From a virus, in IMG/VR virus record IMGVR_UViG_3300032770_000015, positions 24,563 through 88,562 of that record: a stretch of 64,000 nt of DNA; one strand, given 5' to 3'. The translations under genes were made by a program, and so were the position numbers. Numbering within the stretch: position 1 is the stretch's first letter; each line of letters begins with the position of its first letter. The notes below the pieces were generated by a model. It did not search any database. It had not been told where the DNA came from and saw only the letters and a program-made list of their open reading frames with translations. Shown one piece after another: positions 31,363-37,953 of this stretch.

Positions 31363-32034
31363 ATGAAGCGCTACCAGATCATCACGGCGAACCGCGCCAC
31401 GAGGTCGCAGGCGGGGTACGCGCAGACGGAATCGTCAACCCTGGAGCTGGGCGAGTCCCTGTTCGTCACCGCCGAGAAGGCCGTCCCGCGCGGCGCCGGG
31501 GTCGAGGTCGAGCTGTTCGACACGGTCAAGAACAAGGTCCTGCGGTCCCGGTACTTCCCGACGCTCGACGAGGCGCGGGCGTCCGTCGCCCGGCGGCTCG
31601 CGAAGCACGTCGAGAGCGAGGTCGAGGCGGCCGAGGCGTCGCTGGCGAAGTTCACCGCCGAGATCAACCGTAACGTGGCGTCGCTCCGCGCCTGGGCCGT
31701 GGCCCGTGCGAACGGCGCCGACCTGACCGACTGGCGGGGCGGGAACACCGACGTGGAGTCGCCGTTCCGCTGGGCCGACGACTCGGTGGCCGCCGCCGCC
31801 CGCCTGATGGTCGCCCGCGAGGTCGAGGAATATCTGGCGACCGACCGCGCGCCGTCGGCCATCGTCGCCGCGCTGCGGACCCAGGTGCTGCGGTCGGCCC
31901 GGAACGGGCTGTCGCGGTCCACGTCGTCGTCGGCGAACCTGACCGAGGAGGCCCGCCTCGCCGCGCGGGCCGCGATGGTCGAGAAGCTCGAAACCATCGT
32001 CGCGTGGGCGACCGACATGGGCGTCGAGGTCTGA
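31363..32034 (+). CDS. Unknown coiled-coil protein
   Basis: 223 aa, ATG after GAAAGGA. The N-terminal 70 residues are beta-rich (VEVELFDTVKNKVLRSRYFP). Residues 80-130 form a charged helix or coiled coil (KHVESEVEAAEASLAKFTAE) and the rest is helical. It is followed by the first family A element. Function unknown. Confidence 0.7.
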   Translation: MKRYQIITANRATRSQAGYAQTESSTLELGESLFVTAEKAVPRGAGVEVELFDTVKNKVLRSRYFPTLDEARASVARRLAKHVESEVEAAEASLAKFTAEINRNVASLRAWAVARANGADLTDWRGGNTDVESPFRWADDSVAAAARLMVAREVEEYLATDRAPSAIVAALRTQVLRSARNGLSRSTSSSANLTEEARLAARAAMVEKLETIVAWATDMGVEV

Positions 32035-32037
32035 ACC

Positions 32038-32102
32038 GCCGAGGGGCGGGCGCCGACGAACCGGCGCCCGTTAAGGCACGGCCCGGTCCCAAGTCCGGGC
32101 GG
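32038..32102 (+). ncRNA. Structured RNA element, family A, copy 1
   Basis: P1 GCC (32038-32040) pairs with GGC in TTAAGGC. P2 is GGGCGCCG/CGGCGCCC. P3 is GCCCGG/CCGGGC with loop TCCCAAGT. GAGGGG after P1 can pair with TCCC of the P3 loop. It starts five bases after the stop of the 223-aa gene. Confidence 0.7.
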
Positions 32103-32195
32103 AACGCAGGACGCCGCGCCAGGTATGGTGCCGGGTAAGCGTCCGTGCCGAACCCCATCACTTGAGGTGACATATGCGGTAGACCCCCGGGTAAC

Positions 32196-32278
32196 GCCGA
32201 GGGCGACGATCCGCCGGGCCGTACGCGCGCCCCGGGTCGTCGTAAGGCGCATGGCCGGTCCCAAGCCCGGCCGAACCC
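32196..32278 (+). ncRNA. Structured RNA element, family A, copy 2
   Basis: P1 is GCC/GGC. P2 is GCGACGA (32203) with TCGTCGT (32237) and a 27-base loop, sequence-unrelated to copy 1 but still paired. P3 is GGCCGG/CCGGCC, loop TCCCAAGC. It is the second element in the 263-base spacer. An imperfect palindrome TCACTTGAGGTGA lies just upstream near 32158. Confidence 0.7.
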
Positions 32279-32297
32279 GAACGAAAGGAACGACCCG

Positions 32298-32672
32298 ATG
32301 TCGCTTCGCTGGCAGATGTCGAACGAGCAGAGCCCCGCGTGGGTGAACCTGTCGCCCGTGATGCGGGAGACCATGATCTTCGGCCTGGTCATCGCCGATA
32401 TGGGCGAGATCAAGGACGAGGCCGCCGCCGAGAAGTTCTGGACCCGGCTCCGGATGGCCGAGCTGGCGCAGGGCGACTCGTTCGTCCACCAGACCCCGGC
32501 GGGCGACGGCCCGATGATCCAGCGTTGGATCACCCTGGCCGACTGCCGGGCGGCCATCGGGCTCGGCGCGAACGTGCGGACGACGACGGACGCGCAGTAC
32601 AATCGGAAGGTCGCCGGTATCCTGCGCGACACGGCCGTCGCCGAGCTGCGGCGGGCGAAGGACGCAAAGTAG
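32298..32672 (+). CDS. Unknown helical protein
   Basis: 124 aa, ATG after GAAAGGA. It contains WVNLSPVMRETMIFGLVIAD, then WTRLRMAELAQGDSF, and ends in a basic helix. The following stop TAG shares its G with a family A element. No family recognised. Confidence 0.65.
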   Translation: MSLRWQMSNEQSPAWVNLSPVMRETMIFGLVIADMGEIKDEAAAEKFWTRLRMAELAQGDSFVHQTPAGDGPMIQRWITLADCRAAIGLGANVRTTTDAQYNRKVAGILRDTAVAELRRAKDAK

Positions 32673-32742
32673 CCGAGGGGCGGGCGCCGATCCGTCGGCG
32701 CCCGTTAAGGCGCACGGCCGGTCCCAAGCCCGGCCGAACCCC
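32672..32742 (+). ncRNA. Structured RNA element, family A, copy 3
   Basis: P1 GCC starts at the last base of the upstream stop codon. P2 is GGGCGCCGA/TCGGCGCCC with loop TCCG. P3 is CGGCCGG/CCGGCCG with loop TCCCAAGC. GGGG next to P1 can pair with TCCC in the loop. Followed by GAACCCC and GGAAAGGA. Confidence 0.75.
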
Positions 32743-32760
32743 AAATGGAAAGGATGCCGG

Positions 32761-33249
32761 ATGAACTACGCGAACGTGCTAGGCGAGGCGAAGGGCAAGT
32801 TTGGCGCGTGGACCGCCTGGTATGTGCTGGGCGAGGCCGCCACCGGGTACGCGGTCCGCGCGCAGTTGGCGCCCGACCTGACGGTGAACCCGTTCACGGA
32901 CACGGACATCTACGGCGCGGTCAAGGAGATGAACAGCACGCAGCGCCCGGCCGGGTTCGACGGCGCAGCGCGGAAGATCCACACGCCCCGGTCGGTGTAC
33001 TGGTGGCAGCCGCCGTCGGATACGCGCGACGCGGCGGTCATCGCGTCCATCGCCGAGCGCGTGCGGCGGTTCCTGAACGACGACTGGTCGTATGTCGGCC
33101 TGCTCGTCGAGGTCCGGCACCCGCCCTGCACGCTGTGCGGCGAATCGCGGGTCACGTCGGCCGGGCTCTGGGGCATCGAGTCGGACAGCGACGACGGGTA
33201 CGTGATCGAGACGCTAGGCGACCTCGTGAACGAGGCGAAGGACGAGTAA
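32761..33249 (+). CDS. Unknown protein, aromatic-rich
   Basis: 162 aa, ATG after GAAAGGA. It contains KFGAWTAWYVLGEAATGYAV and PRSVYWWQPPSDTRDAAVIA, then CTLCGES. The single CxxC is too little for a zinc site on its own. It looks like a conserved phage-type protein; function unknown. Confidence 0.7.
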   Translation: MNYANVLGEAKGKFGAWTAWYVLGEAATGYAVRAQLAPDLTVNPFTDTDIYGAVKEMNSTQRPAGFDGAARKIHTPRSVYWWQPPSDTRDAAVIASIAERVRRFLNDDWSYVGLLVEVRHPPCTLCGESRVTSAGLWGIESDSDDGYVIETLGDLVNEAKDE

Positions 33250-33250
33250 C

Positions 33251-33318
33251 GCCGAGGGCGACCGCCGCGCGGTTCCGGCGGTCGTAAGGCACGGCCCGGT
33301 CCCAAGTCCGGGCGACCC
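33251..33318 (+). ncRNA. Structured RNA element, family A, copy 4
   Basis: P1 is GCC (33251)/GGC. P2 is GCGACCGCC/GGCGGTCGT, again a new sequence with pairing kept. P3 is GCCCGG/CCGGGC with loop TCCCAAGT. GAGGGC supplies three G for the CCC of the loop. Confidence 0.7.
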
Positions 33319-33337
33319 CATCAACGAAAGGACGTGT

Positions 33338-33538
33338 ATGGCGCTCGTGATGCTGCCCCGTACCGACGACCTGCCGCCGGTGTACGTGAACCCGGCGCAC
33401 GTCGTCGGCGTCGAACCGTCGGTGACCGACCCCGGCGCGCCGGTCTGCACCGTGTACGTGCTCCCCGGGAACCGGGGCCACTTCGTCGCCCTGTCGGCGC
33501 TCGAGGCCGCCCGCCGCCTGAACGGGGGTGCCGCGTGA
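33338..33538 (+). CDS. Small beta protein, FlbD-like layout
   Basis: 66 aa, ATG after GAAAGGA. The order VYVNPAHVVGVEP, TVYVLPG, FVALSALEAARRL resembles small FlbD-like beta proteins in layout only. Its stop overlaps the GTG of the next gene (GTGA). Confidence 0.65.
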   Translation: MALVMLPRTDDLPPVYVNPAHVVGVEPSVTDPGAPVCTVYVLPGNRGHFVALSALEAARRLNGGAA

Positions 33539-33915
33539 GGACGAAGCTGAACGCCCTGTTCAAGGCGCTGCGCCAGGCGGGCGTCGCGGCGCACCAGAAC
33601 TACGAGTGCTGCCAGGGGTGCGGCTGCGCCCGCGTCGCGTCCGAGATCGGCGTCGTCGGCGCGTACGTCTTCTATCACCACCAGGACGCCGAAGACCTCG
33701 AGCCCCCGCGCCATCACCGTGCGGGCGACGGCTGGCGGCCCGGCGTCTACCTGGCGTACGGGATCGTGTCGGCCGTGGAGCTGCCGGACGCGGTGGAAGA
33801 GGCCCTGCGGCTGAAGGTGGGCGAGCTGATCCGGAGGCTCGCCACCGTGGTCGGGCTCGCCGTCGAGTGGGACGGGACGACCGCGCAGCGCATCTGGGTC
33901 ACGGAGGCCGCGTGA
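33535..33915 (+). CDS. DUF6891-like protein
   Basis: 126 aa from GTG 33535. It carries AHQNYECCQGCGCARVASEI, then AYVFYHHQDAEDLE, then YLAYGI. The CC-x2-CGC cluster and the YVFYHxQD motif fit what I recall of the DUF6891 family, whose role is unknown. The Cys cluster may bind metal. Coupled to neighbours by 4-base overlaps. Confidence 0.7.
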   Translation: MRTKLNALFKALRQAGVAAHQNYECCQGCGCARVASEIGVVGAYVFYHHQDAEDLEPPRHHRAGDGWRPGVYLAYGIVSAVELPDAVEEALRLKVGELIRRLATVVGLAVEWDGTTAQRIWVTEAA

Positions 33916-34238
33916 TCGACACCCTCGAGCCGTCGCCGCGCCGCGAGCCCACGCGGCAGATGTTCATCGTTCCGAACGACCCCGCCGGGCGGGCGGTCAT
34001 CGCCACTCTGCGCGCATACCTGAACCGGGCGACCTACCGCCTGCGGGTCGTCGGCCGGGGCGTCCGCGCCGACCGCGCCCGCGAGTTCCGCCGCACGCAC
34101 CGGGCCTGGGCGACCCGGCGCCCCGACTACGCCTGGATTCCGCGCCGGTACGCGACCCGCCTGGCCGTGTACATCGAGCGCAAGGACGGGATCGGGATCA
34201 ACTGGCAGCAGCTCCGCACGCTGTACCCCGTCCGTTAG
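33912..34238 (+). CDS. Basic unknown protein
   Basis: 108 aa from GTG 33912 (GTGA overlap). Arg-rich, with YRLRVVGRGVRADRAREFRR in the middle and WQQLRTLYPVR at the end. The charge suggests nucleic acid binding. No family recognised. Confidence 0.65.
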   Translation: MIDTLEPSPRREPTRQMFIVPNDPAGRAVIATLRAYLNRATYRLRVVGRGVRADRAREFRRTHRAWATRRPDYAWIPRRYATRLAVYIERKDGIGINWQQLRTLYPVR

Positions 34239-34307
34239 CCGAGGGGCGGGCGCCGATCCGTCGGCGCCCGTTAAGGCGCACCGCCGGTCCCAAGTCCGGC
34301 GGAACCC
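34238..34307 (+). ncRNA. Structured RNA element, family A, copy 5
   Basis: P1 GCC starts in the upstream TAG. P2 is GGGCGCCGA/TCGGCGCCC. P3 is CCGCCGG (34281)/CCGGCGG, loop TCCCAAGT. The P3 outer pairs differ on both strands from copies 1 to 4. Followed by GAGAAAGG and ATG 34329. Confidence 0.75.
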
Positions 34308-34328
34308 ACTGGAGAAAGGCTGGGCGAG

Positions 34329-34670
34329 ATGTCCGACGTGCAGATCACGAAGGTTCACGCCGTCGAGTGGCACCGCAACGGCGTCGGCGGGCTCGGGTTC
34401 CACGTCGTCCTGTTTGACGAGGCTACGGAGGGGCGGATGATGGCCGTGGACTTCGGCCCCGAGGCCGACGCGGCGACGGATTCCTTCGGGGTCATCGCGG
34501 TCTTCCAGCTCGACAAGCTAGCGGCCGGTGACGTGGCCTTCGGGTCGAACTCGTGGCGCGGCGACCACTACACCGGGCCAGTCCGGGCGGTCATCACGGC
34601 GGCCGAGGCGCGGGGCGAGACCGGGAAGCTCGGGCCGTTCTCGCTGCCGCCGCAGCTTCGCCGGAAGTAG
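34329..34670 (+). CDS. Unknown protein
   Basis: 113 aa, ATG after GAAAGGCTGGGCGAG. Beta-rich N-terminus (VHAVEWHRNGVGGLGFHVVL), then FGVIAVFQLDKLAAGDVAFG. It lies alone between two family A elements. Function unknown. Confidence 0.65.
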   Translation: MSDVQITKVHAVEWHRNGVGGLGFHVVLFDEATEGRMMAVDFGPEADAATDSFGVIAVFQLDKLAAGDVAFGSNSWRGDHYTGPVRAVITAAEARGETGKLGPFSLPPQLRRK

Positions 34671-34736
34671 CCGAGGGGCGGGCGCCGATGGATCGGCGCC
34701 CGTTAAGGCACGGCCCGGTCCCAAGTCCGGCGACCC
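34670..34736 (+). ncRNA. Structured RNA element, family A, copy 6 (P3 decayed)
   Basis: P1 and P2 are intact (GGGCGCCGAT/ATCGGCGCCC). P3 has GCCCGG on the left but CCGGCG on the right, so one G seems lost and only four pairs remain. The loop TCCCAAGT is kept. It is the only copy with a damaged helix. Confidence 0.6.
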
Positions 34737-34757
34737 ATCTCAAAGGAGGCAGCCGGT

Positions 34758-35072
34758 ATGAGCGCACGCGTCTTCGTCTGGCCCGAGCGGACCTACGAGG
34801 AGCTGGGCGCCGAACGCTGGGCCGTGTCCTGGAAGACCGTGCGGCCCGGCGCCAACGTAAATGAGGAGATCGACTTCGACGTCGACCTCGTGGACCGCGC
34901 CGTCGCCTGCCGGACCCACGCGGCGGCGGTTGCCCGCGCGCGGCGCGCCGCCGCCGAGGACTACTTCGGCGGGGCGGTCGTTCAGCGCCAGGTCGTCGCG
35001 TGGGACGTCGAGGAGGACCGCATCGCCGAGTGGGCCCCCGCTGGTGAACCCGAATATGTGGAGGACCGATGA
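34758..35072 (+). CDS. Unknown acidic protein
   Basis: 104 aa, ATG after AAAGGAGG. It contains VFVWPERTYEELGAERWAVS, then a helical Ala/Arg region and an acidic end. Its stop overlaps the next ATG (ATGA). Confidence 0.65.
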   Translation: MSARVFVWPERTYEELGAERWAVSWKTVRPGANVNEEIDFDVDLVDRAVACRTHAAAVARARRAAAEDYFGGAVVQRQVVAWDVEEDRIAEWAPAGEPEYVEDR

Positions 35073-35428
35073 GACCGCGCACGTCGATCATCGTCGCCCT
35101 TCGGCCCGGCCGAACCCAGGCCGCGGCCGACCGCCGCGAGCGGATGGAGACCATCATCCTGGCCGAGGCCCGCGCCCGGGGCGTCCGGTATGACGGGTCG
35201 GGGAACTACGTCACGGGGCCGCGGCGCGGGACGCGCGAGCTTTTCTTCGTGACGCGCCGGCGCGACCTGACCGTCGCCGCCGTCCGCGACCTGAAGGCCG
35301 ACGTCCGCGAGGCGGAGCACTTCGCCTACCGGACGTACTTCATCACCCGGGACTATGGGACCGGCGCCTGGCTCGTGAACCGCGGCGGCCGGACCGTCGC
35401 CGCCGCCGCCCGGGCGCTGGTCCGTTAG
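35069..35428 (+). CDS. Unknown protein, paralogue of 38120 gene
   Basis: 119 aa, ATG overlapping the previous stop. The C-terminal half, RRRDLTVAAVRDLKADVRE then HFAYRTYFITRDYGTGAWLV, matches the 38120-38395 product (DLTRAAIRDLKVDLR, HFSYRGFYVTRSFSTATWYI). The shared unit of about 60 residues looks like a small alpha/beta domain. Function unknown. Confidence 0.7.
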   Translation: MRPRTSIIVALRPGRTQAAADRRERMETIILAEARARGVRYDGSGNYVTGPRRGTRELFFVTRRRDLTVAAVRDLKADVREAEHFAYRTYFITRDYGTGAWLVNRGGRTVAAAARALVR

Positions 35429-35557
35429 CCGAGGGGCGGGTGCCCGTCCGCGATGCGCCGCTGGGTCGAGCCGGGTTCCGACCGGCGCCAGCACGCGGTC
35501 TCGCACGACGTGGTACCCGTTAAGGCGCACCGCCGGTCCCAAGCCCGGCGGAACCCC
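35428..35557 (+). ncRNA. Structured RNA element, family A, copy 7 (long P2)
   Basis: P1 GCC starts in the upstream TAG. P2 is CGGGTGCC with GGTACCCG, so GTG/TAC replaces the usual pairing, and its loop is over 60 bases with further inverted repeats. P3 is CCGCCGG/CCGGCGG, loop TCCCAAGC. The long insertion at P2 shows that arm tolerates extension. Confidence 0.7.
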
Positions 35558-35578
35558 ACTAGAGAAAGGCTGGGCGAG

Positions 35579-35938
35579 ATGGATGAGCGGCAGGCATCGC
35601 GTGAGGCAGCCGAGGACGTGCGGTACGAGCGCTGGGAGGCGCTATTGTTCAAGCACGTGCCCGGCCTGACGCGCGGGAAGAATCCGGCGTGGCGGTCCGA
35701 CTTGATGATGGAGGCCGATGGCGGCCCGATCTTCATGAAGTTCATGTCGGACGGTGGCGTGGATGACACGCCGAACGGTCTGGCGCTGCGGGCCTGGCTC
35801 CGGGCGCGGAAGATTCCGTTCCGGCAGTATGGGCTGAAGGAGGACCCCGGCCAGGTGCGGGTCTTCACGCTGTCGCGGCGGGCGTTCGCCCGGGTCGAGG
35901 CCATTCTGCGCGGGCTCGAGCGCCGCGCGGCGCGGTAA
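35579..35938 (+). CDS. Unknown protein
   Basis: 119 aa from ATG 35579, after GAGAAAGGCTGGGCGAG. It contains YERWEALLFKHVPGLTRGKN, then GVDDTPNGLALRAWLRARKI and FTLSRRAFARVEAILR. The last part looks like a helix-turn-helix-like helical pair. Function unknown. Confidence 0.65.
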   Translation: MDERQASREAAEDVRYERWEALLFKHVPGLTRGKNPAWRSDLMMEADGGPIFMKFMSDGGVDDTPNGLALRAWLRARKIPFRQYGLKEDPGQVRVFTLSRRAFARVEAILRGLERRAAR

Positions 35939-36038
35939 GCCGAGGGCTGCTGGTGCTAAAGGTCGCAAGGGCCGAGGGACGGGCGCCCCGATCCGGGCGC
36001 CCGTTAAGGCGCGCCGCCGGTCCCAAGTCCGGCGGAAC
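35939..36038 (+). ncRNA. Structured RNA element, family A, copy 8 with truncated partner
   Basis: The full copy starts at 35971: P1 GCC/GGC, P2 GGGCGCCC/GGGCGCCC, P3 CGCCGG/CCGGCG, loop TCCCAAGT. GAGGGA gives four Watson-Crick pairs with TCCC. Just before it, 35939-35970 starts with the same GCCGAGGG and has TAAAGGT, a decayed half element without P3. Confidence 0.7.
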
Positions 36039-36056
36039 CCCGAACGAAAGGACCGT

Positions 36057-36389
36057 ATGATCACGACGAAGCGGCTGATCTTCCACCTCGACGCGGCCAT
36101 CGCGCGGCACGTCCGCGACTGGCAGCGCCTGACCGAGCACGGCACGATTGCCGTCGACTCGGACGTGATAGCGCTGTACGCGCAGGACATGGCCGCGCTA
36201 ATGCGGGCGCGGTCGGCGTTCTGCCACGCCAGGTTGGTCGAGGAGCACAGCACGTGGGACACGGCGACCGTCGCCCGGCTGCTGCGCCGGGGCGCGCGCA
36301 TCTTGCGCGACCGCGACACGGCGGTCACCGACCACTTTCCCCGCCCGCTCGTCCTGGCGGTCGGGTCGCTGGTCGGCGACGGCGCGTGA
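36057..36389 (+). CDS. Unknown helical protein
   Basis: 110 aa, ATG after GAAAGGACC. Helical throughout, with RHVRDWQRLTEHGTIAVDSD and ALMRARSAFCHARLVEEHST. Overlaps the next gene by four bases. No family recognised. Confidence 0.65.
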   Translation: MITTKRLIFHLDAAIARHVRDWQRLTEHGTIAVDSDVIALYAQDMAALMRARSAFCHARLVEEHSTWDTATVARLLRRGARILRDRDTAVTDHFPRPLVLAVGSLVGDGA

Positions 36390-36634
36390 TCAACACGCAG
36401 CGCGCCCGCGCCGCGCTTAACCGGCTCATCGCGGCGGCCGACGACACGGCCGTTGACCAGGCGTTCCTCGACCGCTTCCTGCGCCGTGCACCGACGTATG
36501 CGAATGCGTGCGAGGCCTGCGGGAAGCAGGTCGCCACCACCACCATCCTGGGCCACGGGTACTGCGCCCACTGCGGGAACGTCGCGCTCGAGGTCATCGA
36601 GGCCCGGCGCGCCCGCCGAAAGGAGACCGCGTGA
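36386..36634 (+). CDS. Small zinc-ribbon protein
   Basis: 82 aa from GTG 36386 (GTGA). CEACGKQ and CAHCGN, 16 residues apart near positions 48-70, form a four-Cys zinc ribbon. A helical N-terminus and a basic C-terminal helix flank it. Probably a nucleic-acid or protein binding adaptor; no finer call. Confidence 0.7.
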   Translation: MINTQRARAALNRLIAAADDTAVDQAFLDRFLRRAPTYANACEACGKQVATTTILGHGYCAHCGNVALEVIEARRARRKETA

Positions 36635-37056
36635 AGAAGGTCCGCCACCGGACGACCCGCGCCACGCTGCTGGTCGTTGACCGCCTGAACCTGACCGACC
36701 TGCCCGGAAAGGATCTCGCCGGGGCCGACCTCGCCGAGGAGGACCTGGGCGCGACGAACCTGCGCGCCGCCAGCCTGCGCGGCGCCGACCTCCACGGGGC
36801 GTGGCTGCGCCGGACGAACCTGAACGACGCCGACCTCCACGCGGCCGACCTGCGCGGCGTGGACGCGCAGGGCGCGGACCTGCAGCGCGCGAACCTCTCG
36901 AACGCCGACCTCACCGGGGCTGACCTGCAGGGCGCCGACCTGCGCGGGGCAAACTTCGCCGGGGCGTGCTTGACCGACGCCGACCTGCGCGGCGCGAACC
37001 TGCGCGGCGTCGCCGTGACGGTCGGCAACCGCACCATCCTGACGTCCAACGCCTAA
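36631..37056 (+). CDS. Pentapeptide-repeat protein
   Basis: 141 aa from GTG 36631 (GTGA). From about residue 20 to 125 it is a run of A(D/N)LxG/A pentapeptides (GADLAEEDLGATNLRAASL and so on), which form a right-handed square beta-helix. Members such as MfpA and Qnr mimic DNA and protect gyrase. A phage copy could influence host gyrase or another DNA enzyme, but no target can be read from the sequence. Confidence 0.85.
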   Translation: MKKVRHRTTRATLLVVDRLNLTDLPGKDLAGADLAEEDLGATNLRAASLRGADLHGAWLRRTNLNDADLHAADLRGVDAQGADLQRANLSNADLTGADLQGADLRGANFAGACLTDADLRGANLRGVAVTVGNRTILTSNA

Positions 37057-37057
37057 C

Positions 37058-37121
37058 GCAGAGGAGGGCCGGGACCGATCCCCGGCCCTAATGCGGCGGC
37101 CCGGTTCCAAGCCCGGGCGAC
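37058..37121 (+). ncRNA. Structured RNA element, family A, copy 9 (compensated)
   Basis: P1 is GCA (37058-37060) with TGC (37092-37094), replacing GCC/GGC on both sides. P2 is GGGCCGGG/CCCGGCCC. P3 is GCCCGG/CCGGGC with loop TTCCAAGC. The sequence after P1 is GAGGAG, so GGA faces TCC where other copies have GGG facing CCC. It is the most informative copy for structure. Confidence 0.75.
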
Positions 37122-37148
37122 GTTCACCCCCGAAACGAGGGAGCGCTG

Positions 37149-37544
37149 ATGAAGCAGACCCACGTGATGAACCGCGCGACGGCGGCCGAGCTGGGCGATG
37201 CCCTGCTCGCGGCGGCGGGCGACATCGCGACCCGGTACGGCCTCGAGGTCGAGGCGGCGGCCGGGTCGTTCAGCACGACGGAGTTCAAGGGCTCCGTCCG
37301 GTTCAAGCTGCCCGCGACGAACCCCCGCGTGGCCGAGAAGCTCGCGGCGGACTTCGCCGACCTGCACCTCAACCCGGCCATCGTCGGCTGCCAGATGACG
37401 GTGCGCCGCCACACGTACACCGTCACCGGCGTGAAGCCCTACGCCAAGTACTGCATCGTGACCCGCCGCGATGACGGGAAGACGTTCATGTTCCCGTACG
37501 CGACGGCCGAAAAGCACTTCCCGACGATGGTCACCCGGCCGTGA
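37149..37544 (+). CDS. Unknown phage protein
   Basis: 131 aa, ATG. It contains GSVRFKLPATNPRVAEKLAA, then FADLHLNPAIVGCQM, and ends PYATAEKHFPTM. Alpha/beta in appearance. It heads a long chain of genes joined by 4-base overlaps. Function unknown. Confidence 0.7.
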   Translation: MKQTHVMNRATAAELGDALLAAAGDIATRYGLEVEAAAGSFSTTEFKGSVRFKLPATNPRVAEKLAADFADLHLNPAIVGCQMTVRRHTYTVTGVKPYAKYCIVTRRDDGKTFMFPYATAEKHFPTMVTRP

Positions 37545-37852
37545 CCGACCACACCGGGGAAGTCTACGGCCCGGCGGTCCTGCTCGGGACGCTGCCGGTC
37601 GGCGCGCGGTTCCGGTCGGTGATCGTGGACGTGCCGCCGCGCGGGTTCCGCCCGCTGCCCGACCGGATCAAGTACGGCACGCTCGAGGATCTGTCGTCCG
37701 CCTGCGCCACGGTCACCGTCGAACGGGTCGTGTCGCGGACGTTCACGACCGAGGAAGGGAAGGACGTGACCCTGGCCACGGCGTCCGAGCGGACGACGTG
37801 GAGCCTCGGCACCGTGGTCGAACCCCTGCTCACGCCGGAGGTGCTCGTGTGA
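37541..37852 (+). CDS. Unknown beta-rich protein
   Basis: 103 aa from GTG 37541 (GTGA). Mostly beta strands, with FRPLPDRIKYGTLED and VTVERVVSRTFTTEEGKDVT. No family recognised. Confidence 0.65.
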   Translation: MTDHTGEVYGPAVLLGTLPVGARFRSVIVDVPPRGFRPLPDRIKYGTLEDLSSACATVTVERVVSRTFTTEEGKDVTLATASERTTWSLGTVVEPLLTPEVLV

Positions 37853-37953
37853 AGACGCTCCTCGCCGTCCTGGCGGCGCTCGCCGCCCTGAAGTACCTGA
37901 CCGACCCGTCGCGCGACCCGCTGGGCGAGCTGCGCCGCCGGGGCGCCCTGTGA
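37849..37953 (+). CDS. Tiny membrane-type protein
   Basis: 34 aa from GTG 37849. One short hydrophobic N-terminal helix (TLLAVLAALAALKYL), then a charged tail. Overlaps both neighbours by four bases, which supports it as real despite its size. Confidence 0.55.
   Translation: MKTLLAVLAALAALKYLTDPSRDPLGELRRRGAL

Noticed and set aside
32125-32346. 73-codon frame starting in the spacer after 32034
   Set aside because: It covers the whole family A copy 2 and the start of the next gene. The conserved RNA layout explains the sequence better.
32038-37121. Family A elements as tRNA genes
   Set aside because: There is a D-arm-like and a T-arm-like part but no acceptor stem, no anticodon arm and no CCA context.
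32038-37121. Family A as hammerhead, twister, pistol or HDV-like ribozyme
   Set aside because: The hammerhead core CTGATGA/GAAA is absent, and I could not fit the conserved nucleotides of the other classes. An unknown ribozyme is not excluded.
29110-37121. Spacer hairpins as ordinary intrinsic terminators
   Set aside because: No U-tract follows any of them, they stand before every early gene unit, and they show two-part conserved structure.
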